A DNA stretch of 64,000 nt from Pleurostoma richardsiae (lineage: Eukaryota > Ascomycota > Sordariomycetes > Calosphaeriales > Pleurostomataceae), in the NCBI GenBank assembly GCA_030052745.1, contig JANBVO010000005.1:992001-1056000 (forward strand), given 5' to 3'. Below, one piece after another: positions 1 to 10,664 of the stretch (positions are counted from its first letter, which is position 1; each line of letters starts with the position of its first letter). The translations under genes were made by a program, and so were the position numbers. Below the pieces are notes generated by a model. That model was given only the letters and a program-made list of their open reading frames with translations, made no database searches and was not told where the DNA came from.

Positions 1-1548
1 TTAGGGGGCCAGAAGGAGTTACGTACAGATGATGTTATGCGTCGGGATGCCGACCAGCATCTCGTGCAGGACAGCCGAGACGATGAAGACGGCAATGCTC
101 GCGCTCTGGGGGCTCCAACCCCTTCCGATGAGCGGCGAGAAGACGTGGCGCCGGAAGAACTGGTAGACGGGCTTGTTCCAGGTGCGCCAGTAGGTCCCCA
201 GGCTGTCGCTGTTCCACCAGTCGTCGTAGAAGGCGCGGTCGGCGAAGCGCGTGACCTCGGCGAGGGCGTTGAGGAAGGACTGGAAGAGGGCAAAGAAGCC
301 GGCCAGCCAGATGACGAGCGAGATGGTCGACAGCTTGAGCAGCCGCTCGAGGATGGACGGCAGGTCCAGGCTGGCCATCTTGTCGAGCGAGTTGAGCAGC
401 GTGGGCGTCGCGTACTGCGCGCTCAGCAGCCACATGAAGACGCTGAGGCAGAAGACCTCGGCCATCCGCTTGGCCACGAAGAGCCAGCGCACGCGCTCGG
501 TGCGCGGGTACACGGGCTGGTACACGAGCGTCGGCGCCCACCAGAAGTAGCAGAGGTTGGAGATGGTGATGTTCTCCGGGTAGGGGCACGCCGCGTACAG
601 GTCGGGCAGCGCGTCCAGCTCGCCCTTGGCCGGGTGCAGGTAGGCGTGGCGCAGGTCGCGGTTGGTCAGCGCCCACGAGGCCGTCTTGAGCCAGACGATG
701 ACGGCGTGCAGCTCGGTCAGGGTCCCGATCAGGGGGTGGTGGATGTGGAAGTACACCACGTAGGACGTCACCACCAGCGCGAACGTCACGTTGACCGTGT
801 GCGCCCAGGCGATCAGCTTCCAGGTCGCGTTGAACCGCGCAGACTCATCCGCCGTCGGGCTGCTGGCGCCGTCCTTCTTTGTGGACCGGCGACGCGAGGC
901 CTTCGCCTGTTGTGCGGCCGCAAGCTCAATCAGGTACCCGGCGAACAGGGAGCACGGGATGAGCAGGTACATGGCGAGCCCCAGGACGATGTCCTGCCTT
1001 CGTACGTCGTGGCACCGTATGCAGATGAGGACGCCATACTTGGCCCGTCGTCAGTATGGACACCCCCCAAAACGGCCCTAGAGTGAGACCCGGGAGACAA
1101 ACTGAGCAGTACCTACCTTCTGGATATTTTCAATCATCAGGCGCAAGTTTCCAACGACTGCACAACTTCATGTAAGCACACCAGCCACAGATATTTGCTC
1201 GGGGGTTGAGGTTCACTCACCAAGCACAATGACCATGAGATTCCGAAAGCCCAGGAAACTCGGCGTCTCGGTCGCATCGTGACTTAAGCAGGAAGGGCGA
1301 GTCTTTGAATGAACGGCCGCAACATGCCGATACTTCTTCTGCAGAGATTTCCGCAGCTCTTTTGTGCCCTCATTGCCGTTGATGCTGCTGCTATTGCCGT
1401 TGGGGACATGACGTGCAGATGGCTGAGACGTCGGCCGGCGGGACACCACGTCATTGGCGCCCGGCGAGGTCTCGACGCTCGTAACGGTTGCGCCGTTTGG
1501 GCGGCTCATCACGACGGCGTTTGAGCGATACGAGAGCAACTTAGTCAA
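1..1548 (-). CDS. DGAT1: Diacylglycerol O-acyltransferase type 1 (MBOAT family), 3' end cut off
   Basis: This enzyme transfers an acyl chain from acyl-CoA to diacylglycerol in the ER membrane, the last step of triacylglycerol synthesis. I read exons 1548-1221, 1157-1117 (41 nt) and 1038-27; a donor at 26 (gtacgt) sends the gene off the left edge. Exon 1 carries a disordered N-terminus and the family block HSKTRPSCLSHD...FLGFRNLMVIVL; exons 2-3 give NLRLMIENIQKYGVLICIR. Exon 3 carries the family signatures YFWWAPTLVYQP and FYDDWWNS and the candidate catalytic His in AVLHEMLVGIP. Several hydrophobic membrane segments are visible. A second in-frame Met at 1509 (MSRPNGATVT) is an equally good start. 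The FYxDWWN motif is shared with sterol O-acyltransferases, but the N-terminal block fits fungal DGAT1 better. The gene diverges from PFS2. Confidence 0.88.
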
Positions 1549-2819
1549 CGGGCGGCCTGAAGAGAGCCGGTAGCACTATCAATCAGCGAAGAAGGTCGGC
1601 TTGTGCATGAGGGTCGGTGGAGAATCGAGGAGGGAAAACAGCGACGTAAAAGAGGAGGTTAAAGTATATTGTCCAAGGGTGTGTCCAAGAATGCAGCGTC
1701 TTTAGGTGGCAACGTGCTGTGCAGTTTTCCAGTGGTCGTTGATGCCAGTCCCCCTCCAACCGGGGTCGTTAGTCTGTGTCGCCACCAAGACAAGCCAAGC
1801 AGATCGATGAATTGGAGTCGATTTTACTTGACACAGTTTGCTATTTTCACGCAAAGACGGTCGGGCTTCGAATTAACTTCTAGGTCTATGATGCCGAGGC
1901 TCTAGTCCGAATGATGCAAACCGGGCCGGGTTGCGACCAGGGACCCATTCTCCATTTATACTACGACACTGAGACACAGAGCACATAGTAGAGAGATAGG
2001 CTTATAGGTAGAAACAATGTCTGCCTCTTCGACAAGACAAGACAATTACGGAGTAAAGGGCGATCGATGTATCGGTTTCAACGGCAGAAATGTTGAGGAG
2101 TAATTCGCCCGAAGCCTGCAGGTCGGGATTCTTGGCCAGGATGCCACAATCAACTCGCAGCGATTTCTAGCGGTTGTTGGGACACGACGGAGAGAGGCAT
2201 GCTTCATCGATCAATCAATGGCATCGGCACTCCCCCGGCGCGGATACAGCATCATGCAGGTGCTGGCGCAATCCCTTGTCCCGCCTGGCCGACCTGAGCT
2301 CCCTATGTTGGTTTTCCAGCTTTGTTACCGAGGTAGCAGGGAGTAACTATACGAGGTTGTTGGTCCGCATCCTGCATCTCGGTGTTACTGTAAGCCTCCT
2401 AGGGAGTAATAACGGGAGCGAGATTCCATTGACGCAAGATCTCGGTCGGTGAACTGGAATGCAGCAAGTTTCTGGCTGCAGCTTGTGGCTTTAATGGTGA
2501 GGAGGGGTCGGAAGGATGCCCGTGTCTTCCATGTGCATGTGGCAGATCGCCAGGTCGGATTATCTCACACCCTGGTGTGAATAACAGAGTGGGGAGACTA
2601 ATAAGGTGGTACACTTTGTAGACAAGGGCCGATATTTATCCGGATCTCTCTTTAGGTAAGGAACGGGCATCGCGTCCCTTTATCTGAGGCTGCGGTCCTT
2701 AGCTACACCAGCCTCAAGCAGCAAAAGCTTAACGCGCCTTTTCCTGATCCGCCAACAAACAAAATACCATTTCGAGTACCCCATAAAGTACTGCGCGCTT
2801 CTATGGGTTCATAGCCATC
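1549..2819. promoter_or_regulatory. Divergent intergenic region DGAT1 / PFS2
   Basis: This 1.27-kb spacer separates two divergent genes and must hold both promoters. Short open frames exist on both strands but none resembles a protein, and I saw no RNA gene or repeat. Confidence 0.5.
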
Positions 2820-5017
2820 ATGGCTTACGGTCCTCGCGGGGATCACGCAGCCGAGAGGGGCTTTGGCGGTGGTGGTGGAGGTGGTGGTGACGGCGGTCAT
2901 GATGGCTTTGTGAGAGCCCGTGGCAGACGTGAGTCCTTGTCCTTTCTCTTTCCACGATACCTTCCGCCGCAGGAGGTGGAAAGCTTTCGTCAAAGTCTCA
3001 GATTAGTCCTTGCGCCGCTTGAAGCTGTATAAGGATGGTTATGTAATGGCGAGATGTCCCAATGGCCTCATACACCTCTCACTCTCATCTCTCATCTCTT
3101 CCTTGACCGAACTCCAGCTGGGCATTGAGAAGGACAACGTCGCCCAGGAACTTTGCGCCATCAACACATTACGGATGTGCAACGGTGCTAATGGACTCCC
3201 CAGGCCCTGTTACGGACTATGGCGCTACCGTGGTAAACTGGATGCGCCATCGGCAACCTAGATATAAAGGCTCCTATAGGGGCGAACTCGAACGACCAAG
3301 TGCAAGCTACATCATCGACGTAAGTACGATATTATTTGCGTTAGTGAACGACTTCTCACATCCATTGCAGATGCTGCCGCCAGCTGCAAGACCGGGGAAG
3401 GCTGCTGACTCTGTTCCAACGCGTCATCTTCACTCATCACTCAACAAGATCAAGCACCCCGTCAATGTCGTCCGATGGACTCCCGAAGGCCGTCGGCTCC
3501 TGACCGCCTCGAGCAGCGGCGAGTTCACCTTGTGGAATGGAACGGGCTTCAACTTCGAGACTATCATGCAGGCTCACGATTCTGCTATTCGAGCTCTGGA
3601 GTACTCGCATAGCGACGACTGGCTGATCTCCGCTGACCATGATGGCATCATCAAGTACTGGCAGCCCAATTTCAACAACGTCGAGAGCATCCGCGCTCAC
3701 CATGACCCCATCCGTGACCTTGCTTTCGCCCCGACCGACGCCAAGTTCGTCACGGCATCGGATGATTCGACGTTGAAGGTCTACGATTTCGCCGGAGGCA
3801 TCGCTGAGACCACACTCACTGGTCACGGATGGGATGCAAAGACCTGCGACTGGCACCCTACCAAGGGACTCATCGTCTCCGGCTCGAAAGATCATCTGGT
3901 CAAGCTATGGGATCCTAGAACAGGTCGTTGTCTTACCACACTTCATGGCCACAAGAATACGATCACCAAAACGGTATTCGATCGCGTCCGCGGCATGTGT
4001 CTCGCCACTTCTGCGCGAGATCAGACTGCTCGTGTCTTTGACCTGCGCATGATGCGAGATATTTGCCTGCTCAGAGGGCACGAGAAGGATGTCTCGACAC
4101 TGACTTGGCATCCGATCCATGCCAACCTTCTCAGCACGGGAGGATCTGAAGGCTCACTTTTTCACTATCTACTGGACGAGCCGAATACCCCCGCGGGTCA
4201 GCCGCCTTCTGTGGCTGTTTATGATGCGCCAGATCCTTCCAGCGCGCCGGCTCAGACAATCTACCCGGCACATAAGGTCCCTTTCGCTCACGATTTTGCA
4301 ATCTGGTCTCTAGATTGGCATCCGCTTGGGCACATCCTTGTATCGGGATCCAATGACCGGATCACCCGTTTCTGGACACGTGCACGGCCTGGCGAGACCG
4401 ACTATCTCCAGGATAGATATCATATCGGCGAAGCCGCCGCCGAGGCTCAGGGGACTTGGGATCGGCGTGGCGGCCGCCGGCAACGGCAGGAAGAAGAGGA
4501 GCAAGAAATGGAGGATGAGATGGATGGCCTGGTGGATCAGAAGATGCCGCTTAAGCAGCCCTCCGCCTTCCCTGGAATCCCCGGTCTCCCCTTGCAGGGT
4601 GGTGCTCTCCCTCCGCCTCCTCCAGTTATCCCCGGTGTCCGCACAGCGGGCGGTGGGCCACCGCCTCCTCTACCCTTCCCCCTTCCGGGTCTGCAAGGTG
4701 GACCTCCACCGCCTCCTCTACCCGGCCTGGACCCCAACAACCCTCCTGATCTGACGAAGCTCGCCGAGATGATGCAGAAGGCCGGTCTACCTCTACCCCC
4801 TCCTCCCGGCATGCTCCCGCCCGGCTTGATGCCGCCGCCGAACTTCCCTTTGCCGCCAGGGACCTTGCCGCCGGGTTTCCCGGCGCCCCCCATCCCGGTG
4901 CCCGTTCAGGATGCCGACGGTGATCCCGGATCTGTGAGACGGAGAGCTCCCCTCCCTAGCCAGGAGGAGAGCCTGCGGTTGGAACAGAGCAAGGGCCACT
5001 ACACGCGGGTGCGGTAG
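2820..5017 (+). CDS. PFS2: Polyadenylation factor subunit PFS2 (WD40 protein)
   Basis: PFS2 (WDR33 in animals) is the WD40 scaffold of the cleavage and polyadenylation factor and helps recognise the poly(A) signal of pre-mRNA in the nucleus. Exons are 2820-2928, 3204-3319 and 3371-5017, giving 623 residues; the joins keep frame and restore the conserved block [16 protein letters not shown]. The N-terminus is glycine-rich. About seven WD40 repeats follow from roughly residue 90 to 440, including [20 protein letters not shown] and [16 protein letters not shown], which are close to family consensus. The tail from about residue 460 is acidic and then strongly proline-rich, with repeated PPPPLP-type blocks and internal repeats. 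The first intron is 275 nt, long for this window. PFS2 converges on NUC1. Confidence 0.95.
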
Positions 5018-5529
5018 AACAGCACGCGCGGAGGAGGCAACAGACGCATGTACTAGTATTGGAGTCTACGGGTAGGGAGATACCCTGGCGTTTGGGGGCA
5101 TGTCGTGGGAAAAGCGTCATTTTCAAACGAGAACGGATTCGAGGAGAGGATGCAACTGATGGGGCGGAGAGCACTATAAGCGAACAATGGCTCTGGCTCT
5201 GACGGACACCGGCTTTGGGCTTGATCTGCTCGCGAATTCTGGTTTCTTGTAGTATATGAGGCTACCTGCTATCTGAGGATGGATACTAAGCCAAAAGAAA
5301 AGCCAACGTGATACCCGCATGTCTATGCTCGCGCCAGGCACTCTAGTGATGCAATGCAAGATGTTGTTCGTCGTCTCCTATTCCCCCCACCATTGGGTGT
5401 CTCAAATGTTATACATGCCAGCAATGTCCTCGAGAAATGATCCCAGACGGAAACCACCGGCGTGTCTATGCCACGGATCAATCTCATACAAATACAGTCC
5501 TCCTCAACTACCCCTCTCGATCCAGTCCC
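5018..5529. other. Convergent spacer PFS2 / NUC1
   Basis: This is the 3' flank of two converging genes and probably holds both 3' UTRs. I see no gene or repeat in it. Confidence 0.5.
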
Positions 5530-6645
5530 TCACGGGCTCGGGCTCCTCGACGGCGGCCCCAGCCTCCCCTGCCCCCCTGCCGACCCGCCCTTCGCGAACG
5601 CCTTCTGCCTCTCCGCGTAGTCCCTGACGACGATGGCGCAGGTGGTGTCGGCGCACAGCCTCTTACGGCGCTGCACGGGCAGCTTGGAGGCGAACTCGAG
5701 GCCGCTGGCGCGCTCGACGGCCTCGAGGGGCACCTCGAAGTCGGTGAGGGGCTTCTCGTTGGGGATGGGCGCGTTGGGCAGGACGAAGGCGCCGACGGCG
5801 ACGTTGCCGCCCGCGACGCCGTCCTCGGCGAAGATGACCTTGTAGAAGTGCGTGGGCACGGCGACGGACGGCGGGCTGCCGATCATCTCGAACTTGACGT
5901 ACCACTTGCCGTCGGCGGGGTCGCGCCGCGGCAGGTACAGGGGCCCGGTGACGATGCGCACGGACGGGTACCGCCCGGTCAGGCGGCGGCAGAAGTCCTC
6001 GAAGTGCGCCCAGTAGTCGCGGTTGAAGCCCTCGCCGACCTGGGGGCACATGTTGGTCAGGTAGAAGGTCTCGTCCATGGCGACCTGGCTCCACTTGGCG
6101 TCCGCGGCGGGCACCTGGTGGCCGCGGTCGTAGCCGGACCGGAAGTAGTCCTTGAGGTGCGCGCGGTACTTGTCCGGGACGCCCTCGTCCTCCAGGAACA
6201 CCGAGTTCTTGCGGTCGCCACCACGCTGCGCGAGCGAGGCCGGCGTGATATGCTCGACTACCCAGTGCGGGTTGCGCAGGCGCCGGTCGAAGGACGAGAT
6301 GAGCGCCTGCCGGGAGGCAAGATCGGCCACGGGGCCGGGGAAGCCGTACTCGAAAAGGCCGGCCGGGTTGACGAGGGCTGACGCGACAGCGGCGGCAGTT
6401 GTGCTAGCCGAGGTAACCGCGGAGGGTATCGTCGTGGTCGGAGGGATCGGAGGAGGCACGGGGAAGACTTGAGAAGCAGGGAGCGGAGCGGCAACGGTAG
6501 TTGACGTTGTCGGCGTAAGGGCTTTGGTCGCAGCTGCCTTGTCGGTTTTCTTTGGGTCAGGTCGCAGATTGTACATCGCTGCAGTGACGGCAGCGCCAGT
6601 TCCAGCGCTGAAGGCCGCAATGATGGCAATGGTAGTCTTCGACAT
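5530..6645 (-). CDS. NUC1: Mitochondrial DNA/RNA non-specific endonuclease (EndoG/NUC1)
   Basis: This is a beta-beta-alpha-metal nuclease of the EndoG/NUC1 family, which acts in mitochondria on nucleic acid turnover and in programmed cell death. It is a single exon of 371 residues when started at MSKTTIAIIAAFSAG. I prefer this start because the upstream in-frame Met at 6783 only adds 46 unconserved residues. The N-terminus has one hydrophobic segment (about residues 5-25), fitting a mitochondrial inner-membrane anchor, then a Pro/Thr/Ala-rich linker to about residue 110. The nuclease core carries the DRGH motif at about residues 172-175 with the catalytic His, and the metal-binding Asn in TNMCPQVGEGFNRDYW. 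The family's WVVEHIT block is also present. The gene diverges from the zinc transporter. Confidence 0.93.
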   Translation of the reverse strand: MSKTTIAIIAAFSAGTGAAVTAAMYNLRPDPKKTDKAAATKALTPTTSTTVAAPLPASQVFPVPPPIPPTTTIPSAVTSASTTAAAVASALVNPAGLFEYGFPGPVADLASRQALISSFDRRLRNPHWVVEHITPASLAQRGGDRKNSVFLEDEGVPDKYRAHLKDYFRSGYDRGHQVPAADAKWSQVAMDETFYLTNMCPQVGEGFNRDYWAHFEDFCRRLTGRYPSVRIVTGPLYLPRRDPADGKWYVKFEMIGSPPSVAVPTHFYKVIFAEDGVAGGNVAVGAFVLPNAPIPNEKPLTDFEVPLEAVERASGLEFASKLPVQRRKRLCADTTCAIVVRDYAERQKAFAKGGSAGGQGRLGPPSRSPSP

Positions 6646-8164
6646 CGTGGCTCTCTTCCTGTCCCGACCCTCTTCGAGGGGCGGCTCGTGCGGTTGACAG
6701 GTTTTATACGGTGCGCCTACAGCCTGCAGCACTAACAAGTCAGGTGCTGAATGAGAGACGCGGTGAGCAACACCCGTGGGCACGAGGCTGAGGAGGGCAC
6801 CTCGTGGCTGGAGGGCGTGGTGGGTGCCGGTGTCTCAGCGTCCTCGGGTCGCTGGACTGGGGAAGTTTGCGAATGTCTCGAAAATTTGACAGCCGCCCTG
6901 CACGGGGATCTGTTTAGGGGTCCCGAGGCGCCGGCGCGTCCAGATCCCACTAAGGCGCGGACGGGCATCCGGCAGTCCCCGCACTGCCTGCTGAGCCGCG
7001 CCCGCCTTACCGTACCCTCCAACGGAACATCAGCTGGCCCGCCGGTGGATCAGAGGCCTCTTGCAGGCTCCAGGGTGATCCGGGCAGCTTCGTCGGCGGG
7101 CGTCGTGTCACGGGATGCGTTGTACGGGTGCGGTGAGACAAGACGGCCGAGCTCGTCACATCCTCCTTACCTAAAGGCACTAACTGTACTGTACCTACTG
7201 CATGTGCAGTAAGTAAAGGGAAGTACAGGCTGCTCTGCGTGGTACATCGATATTAGCTGCATGTGTCGGTGAGAGCATGTACCCTGATGGCCCGCTACGC
7301 GCGGCATGTGAGGCGACTAGGAAGCCATCAAGGTTCGCAGTGTGCCTGCTCCAGGGCCGGAGAGGGTGGCAGCGAGGCTGCCTGGCACACCTCGCTGCAC
7401 CGGCTGTGCTGGCTAGGCGGGCTGGCAATGCTGGCTGCCGTGGTTGGATGCAGCTTGCAGACAGGATTGCCGGATGTTACGGGCGGTCACCGGTCTAATA
7501 GCAGCTAAATAACGGGGAATAGTAGCAACTTATAGAAGAAACAAGCAGCAAATGACCGGCGTGGCTTTGTCATCTCACCCTTGTGTGGCCAAGTACCCAA
7601 GTACCCACAGGTACCTAGCCCGGCGGGAGGTACCTCGCGCCGGCCTATGACATCGTCGTTCCTCTCTTATATGCCTGGCACGGCATGATCCATCCATCAC
7701 ACACCACCCACGCGCACACCTTTTCTGCCTCTCTCGCTCTGCGCCCACCGACTCGAATCTGCCAGTCTTAGCTCCTATTCCCTCCCCAGCTACTTCCTCC
7801 TCCTCCTTCCTTTCTCTCCTGCTTTTATATAGCAGCAGATCCGCAAGCACTACCGGACCCTAATCGCCTTAGTGCTCCCCTCGCTCCCGTCTTCCCATCT
7901 CCCTGGCCTTGCCGGTAGCTCGGTCACTTGGCGCTCTCTTCCCCCCACGCCTGCTGCGAAGCCTGATCCTGTCATTCATTCATAGCAATACCTGCTATCC
8001 AGGTCCTCGATTTCGACACCGTAGAACCTCGGCCTCCCTCCAATAACGAACCCATTCGACTCTGCGCTTTCCCTCGACCCGGCGCATGCATTCGGACAAA
8101 GCCCACTGCAGGCACTGCTTTGCGACGACCGAGATCCTCGACGGCCACGCGGCTGGGCGCGGCC
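6646..8164. promoter_or_regulatory. Divergent intergenic region NUC1 / ZRT3
   Basis: This 1.5-kb spacer contains both promoters. The right half (about 7680-7970) is a CT-rich tract typical of a fungal 5' UTR leading into the transporter. GGTACC-centred palindromes occur at about 7611-7635. A 153-codon open frame at 6751-7212 has no protein-like composition. Confidence 0.5.
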
Positions 8165-8190
8165 ATGGAAGCCGCGGAAGTTCAAAATGA
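8086..8190 (+). CDS. Upstream ORF overlapping the ZRT3 start (34 codons)
   Basis: An ATG 79 nt upstream of the transporter start opens a 34-codon frame that ends at a TGA inside the main coding region, in another frame. Its beginning is His/Cys-rich (MHSDKAHCRHCF). Being out of frame and overlapping, it should reduce initiation at the main ATG if it lies in the transcript. Whether it is transcribed or translated cannot be told from the sequence. Confidence 0.35.
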   Translation: MHSDKAHCRHCFATTEILDGHAAGRGHGSRGSSK

Positions 8191-9912
8191 CACCCGAGGG
8201 TGGATCATGTGCATAGTGAGCGGGATCGGTAGGTGACCCGTGGTTTATCCCGGGGACGGTGCGCCTCTCCTGTGACAGGAGGCACCTATGTTAGGGACCT
8301 CCTAGACTAACTCTCTGTTCTTTCATACTTCAGCCTGCGTATTCGGGGCCTGCGTCATCTGCGTTGACCTGCTCGTGCGCCTCATACCTGGCAAGCACAA
8401 CTTTCGCATACAGGAGAGCAATGGCTTCCTTGCCTGCTCACTGAGCCTCAGCTTCGGCGTCATGGTCGGTCAACCCTCCTCCCCTTTAATGCTGGCACAT
8501 CTGTGGTGGTCTCCAGTCAGCTGACATGTTATCATTTTGAAAAGATATTCTCGGCTCTGTACAGCATGCTGCCATCATCGAAACGCGACCTGATGGAGGG
8601 CGGGTACGGGGAAGTGCACGCTGGCTTGATAATGATGGGATGTTTTGTGGGTGGTTTTATTGGAATTCAGGGCATTTCGAGGTTGCTTCACCAATTTATC
8701 CCGTCACACGTTGTGGAGTGTGACCATACCCACGACGAACACGCCTTCGATAACCACTCCGAGGCCACAAGCAGGAAAAGTCGCCCGACGCGGGGATCAT
8801 CTAGGCGAAGGTCCTCTAATACAGACCCTGCGATGAAGATCGCAACCATAAACGAGGTCACGAGGCCTGACGAGGCGACGTCCGAGTCGACCCCTCTGCT
8901 GCCCACCGAACCATCTAACGGAACGGCTCATAGGGAGGCAGTAAGCAGGAGTAGTACCTTCGGCACGGCGAATCATGGTGGCCATGCCCACGAGATGTTC
9001 TCTAACGGAAGGAAATCTATGGGGAGGCGGAGACCATCCATGGTAGAGGTCCAGAAGCGTGTGATCTCGTTTGTCAAGGATACCAAAAGCAACTGCGACG
9101 GCGAAGGACCTTGTTATGGATACAGTGACCCATGCGGTCAGGGCTGCTTCAAGCATATCAACACTCGCACCTCCATCTCCCGTGTGCCGACGTTCCTTCG
9201 CACCACGCCGGCCTCCTTTTTCCATCACCATACCGCTGAATCTGAAGGGGATATAGTCGCGTCCCCCGGTAGCCCGGCCTTCGGCTCTACTAACACCCAC
9301 TCCGTGGCTGCATCTTTGCGGCACTCCCACGGCGGCGAAGGCGACGAGGGCGATGAGAATGAGGCAGACGCTGAGTCCTACTGCGACCAAATGTCGGAGG
9401 ATCTGGAAGCTCAGCATCATCACCACGTAGCGGAAAACGCATTCCTCTCGATCGGCCTGCAGACCGTGATTGCTATTGCGCTGCACAAGTTCCCCGAAGG
9501 GTTCATAACCTACGCGACAAACCACGCCAACCCGACCCTTGGCTTCAACGTCTTCATGGCACTCTTCGTGCACAACATCGCCGAGGGCTTCGCCATGGCC
9601 CTCCCGCTCTACATGGCGCTGGGCAGCCGCCTAAAAGCCATCCTATGGTCCTCGCTGTTAGGCGGGCTGAGCCAGCCACTGGGAGCTGGGATAGCGGTGC
9701 TGTGGTTCCGGGTTGCGCGCAAATCACACATCACCATCGATGGTGTCGCCTATGCTTGTCTGTTTGCCATCACGGCAGGCATCATGACGAGCGTTGCGCT
9801 GCAGCTGTTCGTCGAGAGCCTGAGTCTGAACCACAACCGGAACCTGAGCATAGCGTTTGCCTTCATAGGGATGTTGCTGCTGGGAGTCAGCAACGCACTG
9901 GTGACACACTAA
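8165..9912 (+). CDS. ZRT3: ZIP-family zinc transporter, vacuolar ZRT3 type
   Basis: This is a ZIP-family metal transporter of the ZRT3 branch, which moves stored zinc from the vacuole to the cytosol. Exons are 8165-8228, 8334-8464 and 8545-9912, giving 520 residues, close to the roughly 500 of yeast ZRT3. The first exons encode two hydrophobic segments (around ACVFGACVICVDLLVRL and LACSLSLSFGVM). A long hydrophilic loop, rich in His, Ser and acidic residues with CDGEGPCYGYSDPCGQGC, separates membrane segment 3 from the rest. The metal-site helices carry HKFPEGF and HNIAEGFAMALPL. A His run precedes the first motif. An overlapping upstream ORF may limit translation. The gene converges on the F-box-like gene. 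Confidence 0.9.
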
Positions 9913-10664
9913 TCTATAACCGCAACGCTCGAATACCCATGTTGCTGTCATCGCCTGGCGTACAGTGCGTCTTGGAGTTATGTATCGGCTATTCAAGGAG
10001 TCTGGCATTTGGATGGGTCGTGGTTTCAGGCAGCATATAGTTTTGCATCATGGGCCAGCTGACAACGATTTACGGACGACGAACTCGCTTGCCGAGCGGC
10101 AGGATGTAAAAATGGGCACCAACGACATTAGAGGACAAATTAACCTGTACAATAATTCTGCCTTGTGCTTTGAACATGCTTCGTGAAGGTGATAGAGATA
10201 TGCTCGTATTCGGAGAGGGGAGATGTAGAGTCGGAATCTCGGCGCGCGGCTCTGGGACGAGCTCTTCCATGACACTCCGTCCGCAGTCACGGCTGTCGTA
10301 AACTACTCGGAGCTTACCGACAGTCAGGCACCTTTCCGCTGTGTTCTGAATAAGTAAGCTGGTTCGAAAGAATCAGTTGAAGCTAAGACTCGATTAATTC
10401 CTCTTGGACTCATTGCATAATCCACCAAGTCTACCTAGTCAGGGAGTTGGATAATTCATGTCAGTCGTACTACCTAATCGCCACATGTAATGTAGCATAG
10501 CAAATCAGGGAAACTGAAGATGCTCATCCCAATAATTCGGGCCAGACAATTGATCTTATCGTTCGTGACATTGTCATTTGAATCCACGAAATTCGCTGGT
10601 GCTTGTAGCAAGGAAAATGTCCCAGCCAAGCTCGCATATTCCTAGACTGATAATAGAGACTGGG
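9913..10664. other. Convergent spacer ZRT3 / F-box-like gene
   Basis: This 0.75-kb AT-richer stretch holds the 3' flanks of both neighbours. I see no gene, repeat or RNA in it. It marks the left edge of the lower-GC block. Confidence 0.45.

Noticed and set aside
37-1086. 349-codon plus-strand frame opposite DGAT1
   Set aside because: It mirrors the DGAT1 exon; the minus strand carries the MBOAT motifs.
6751-7212. 153-codon plus-strand frame between NUC1 and ZRT3
   Set aside because: No conserved motif, no upstream or downstream exon, and low-information composition.
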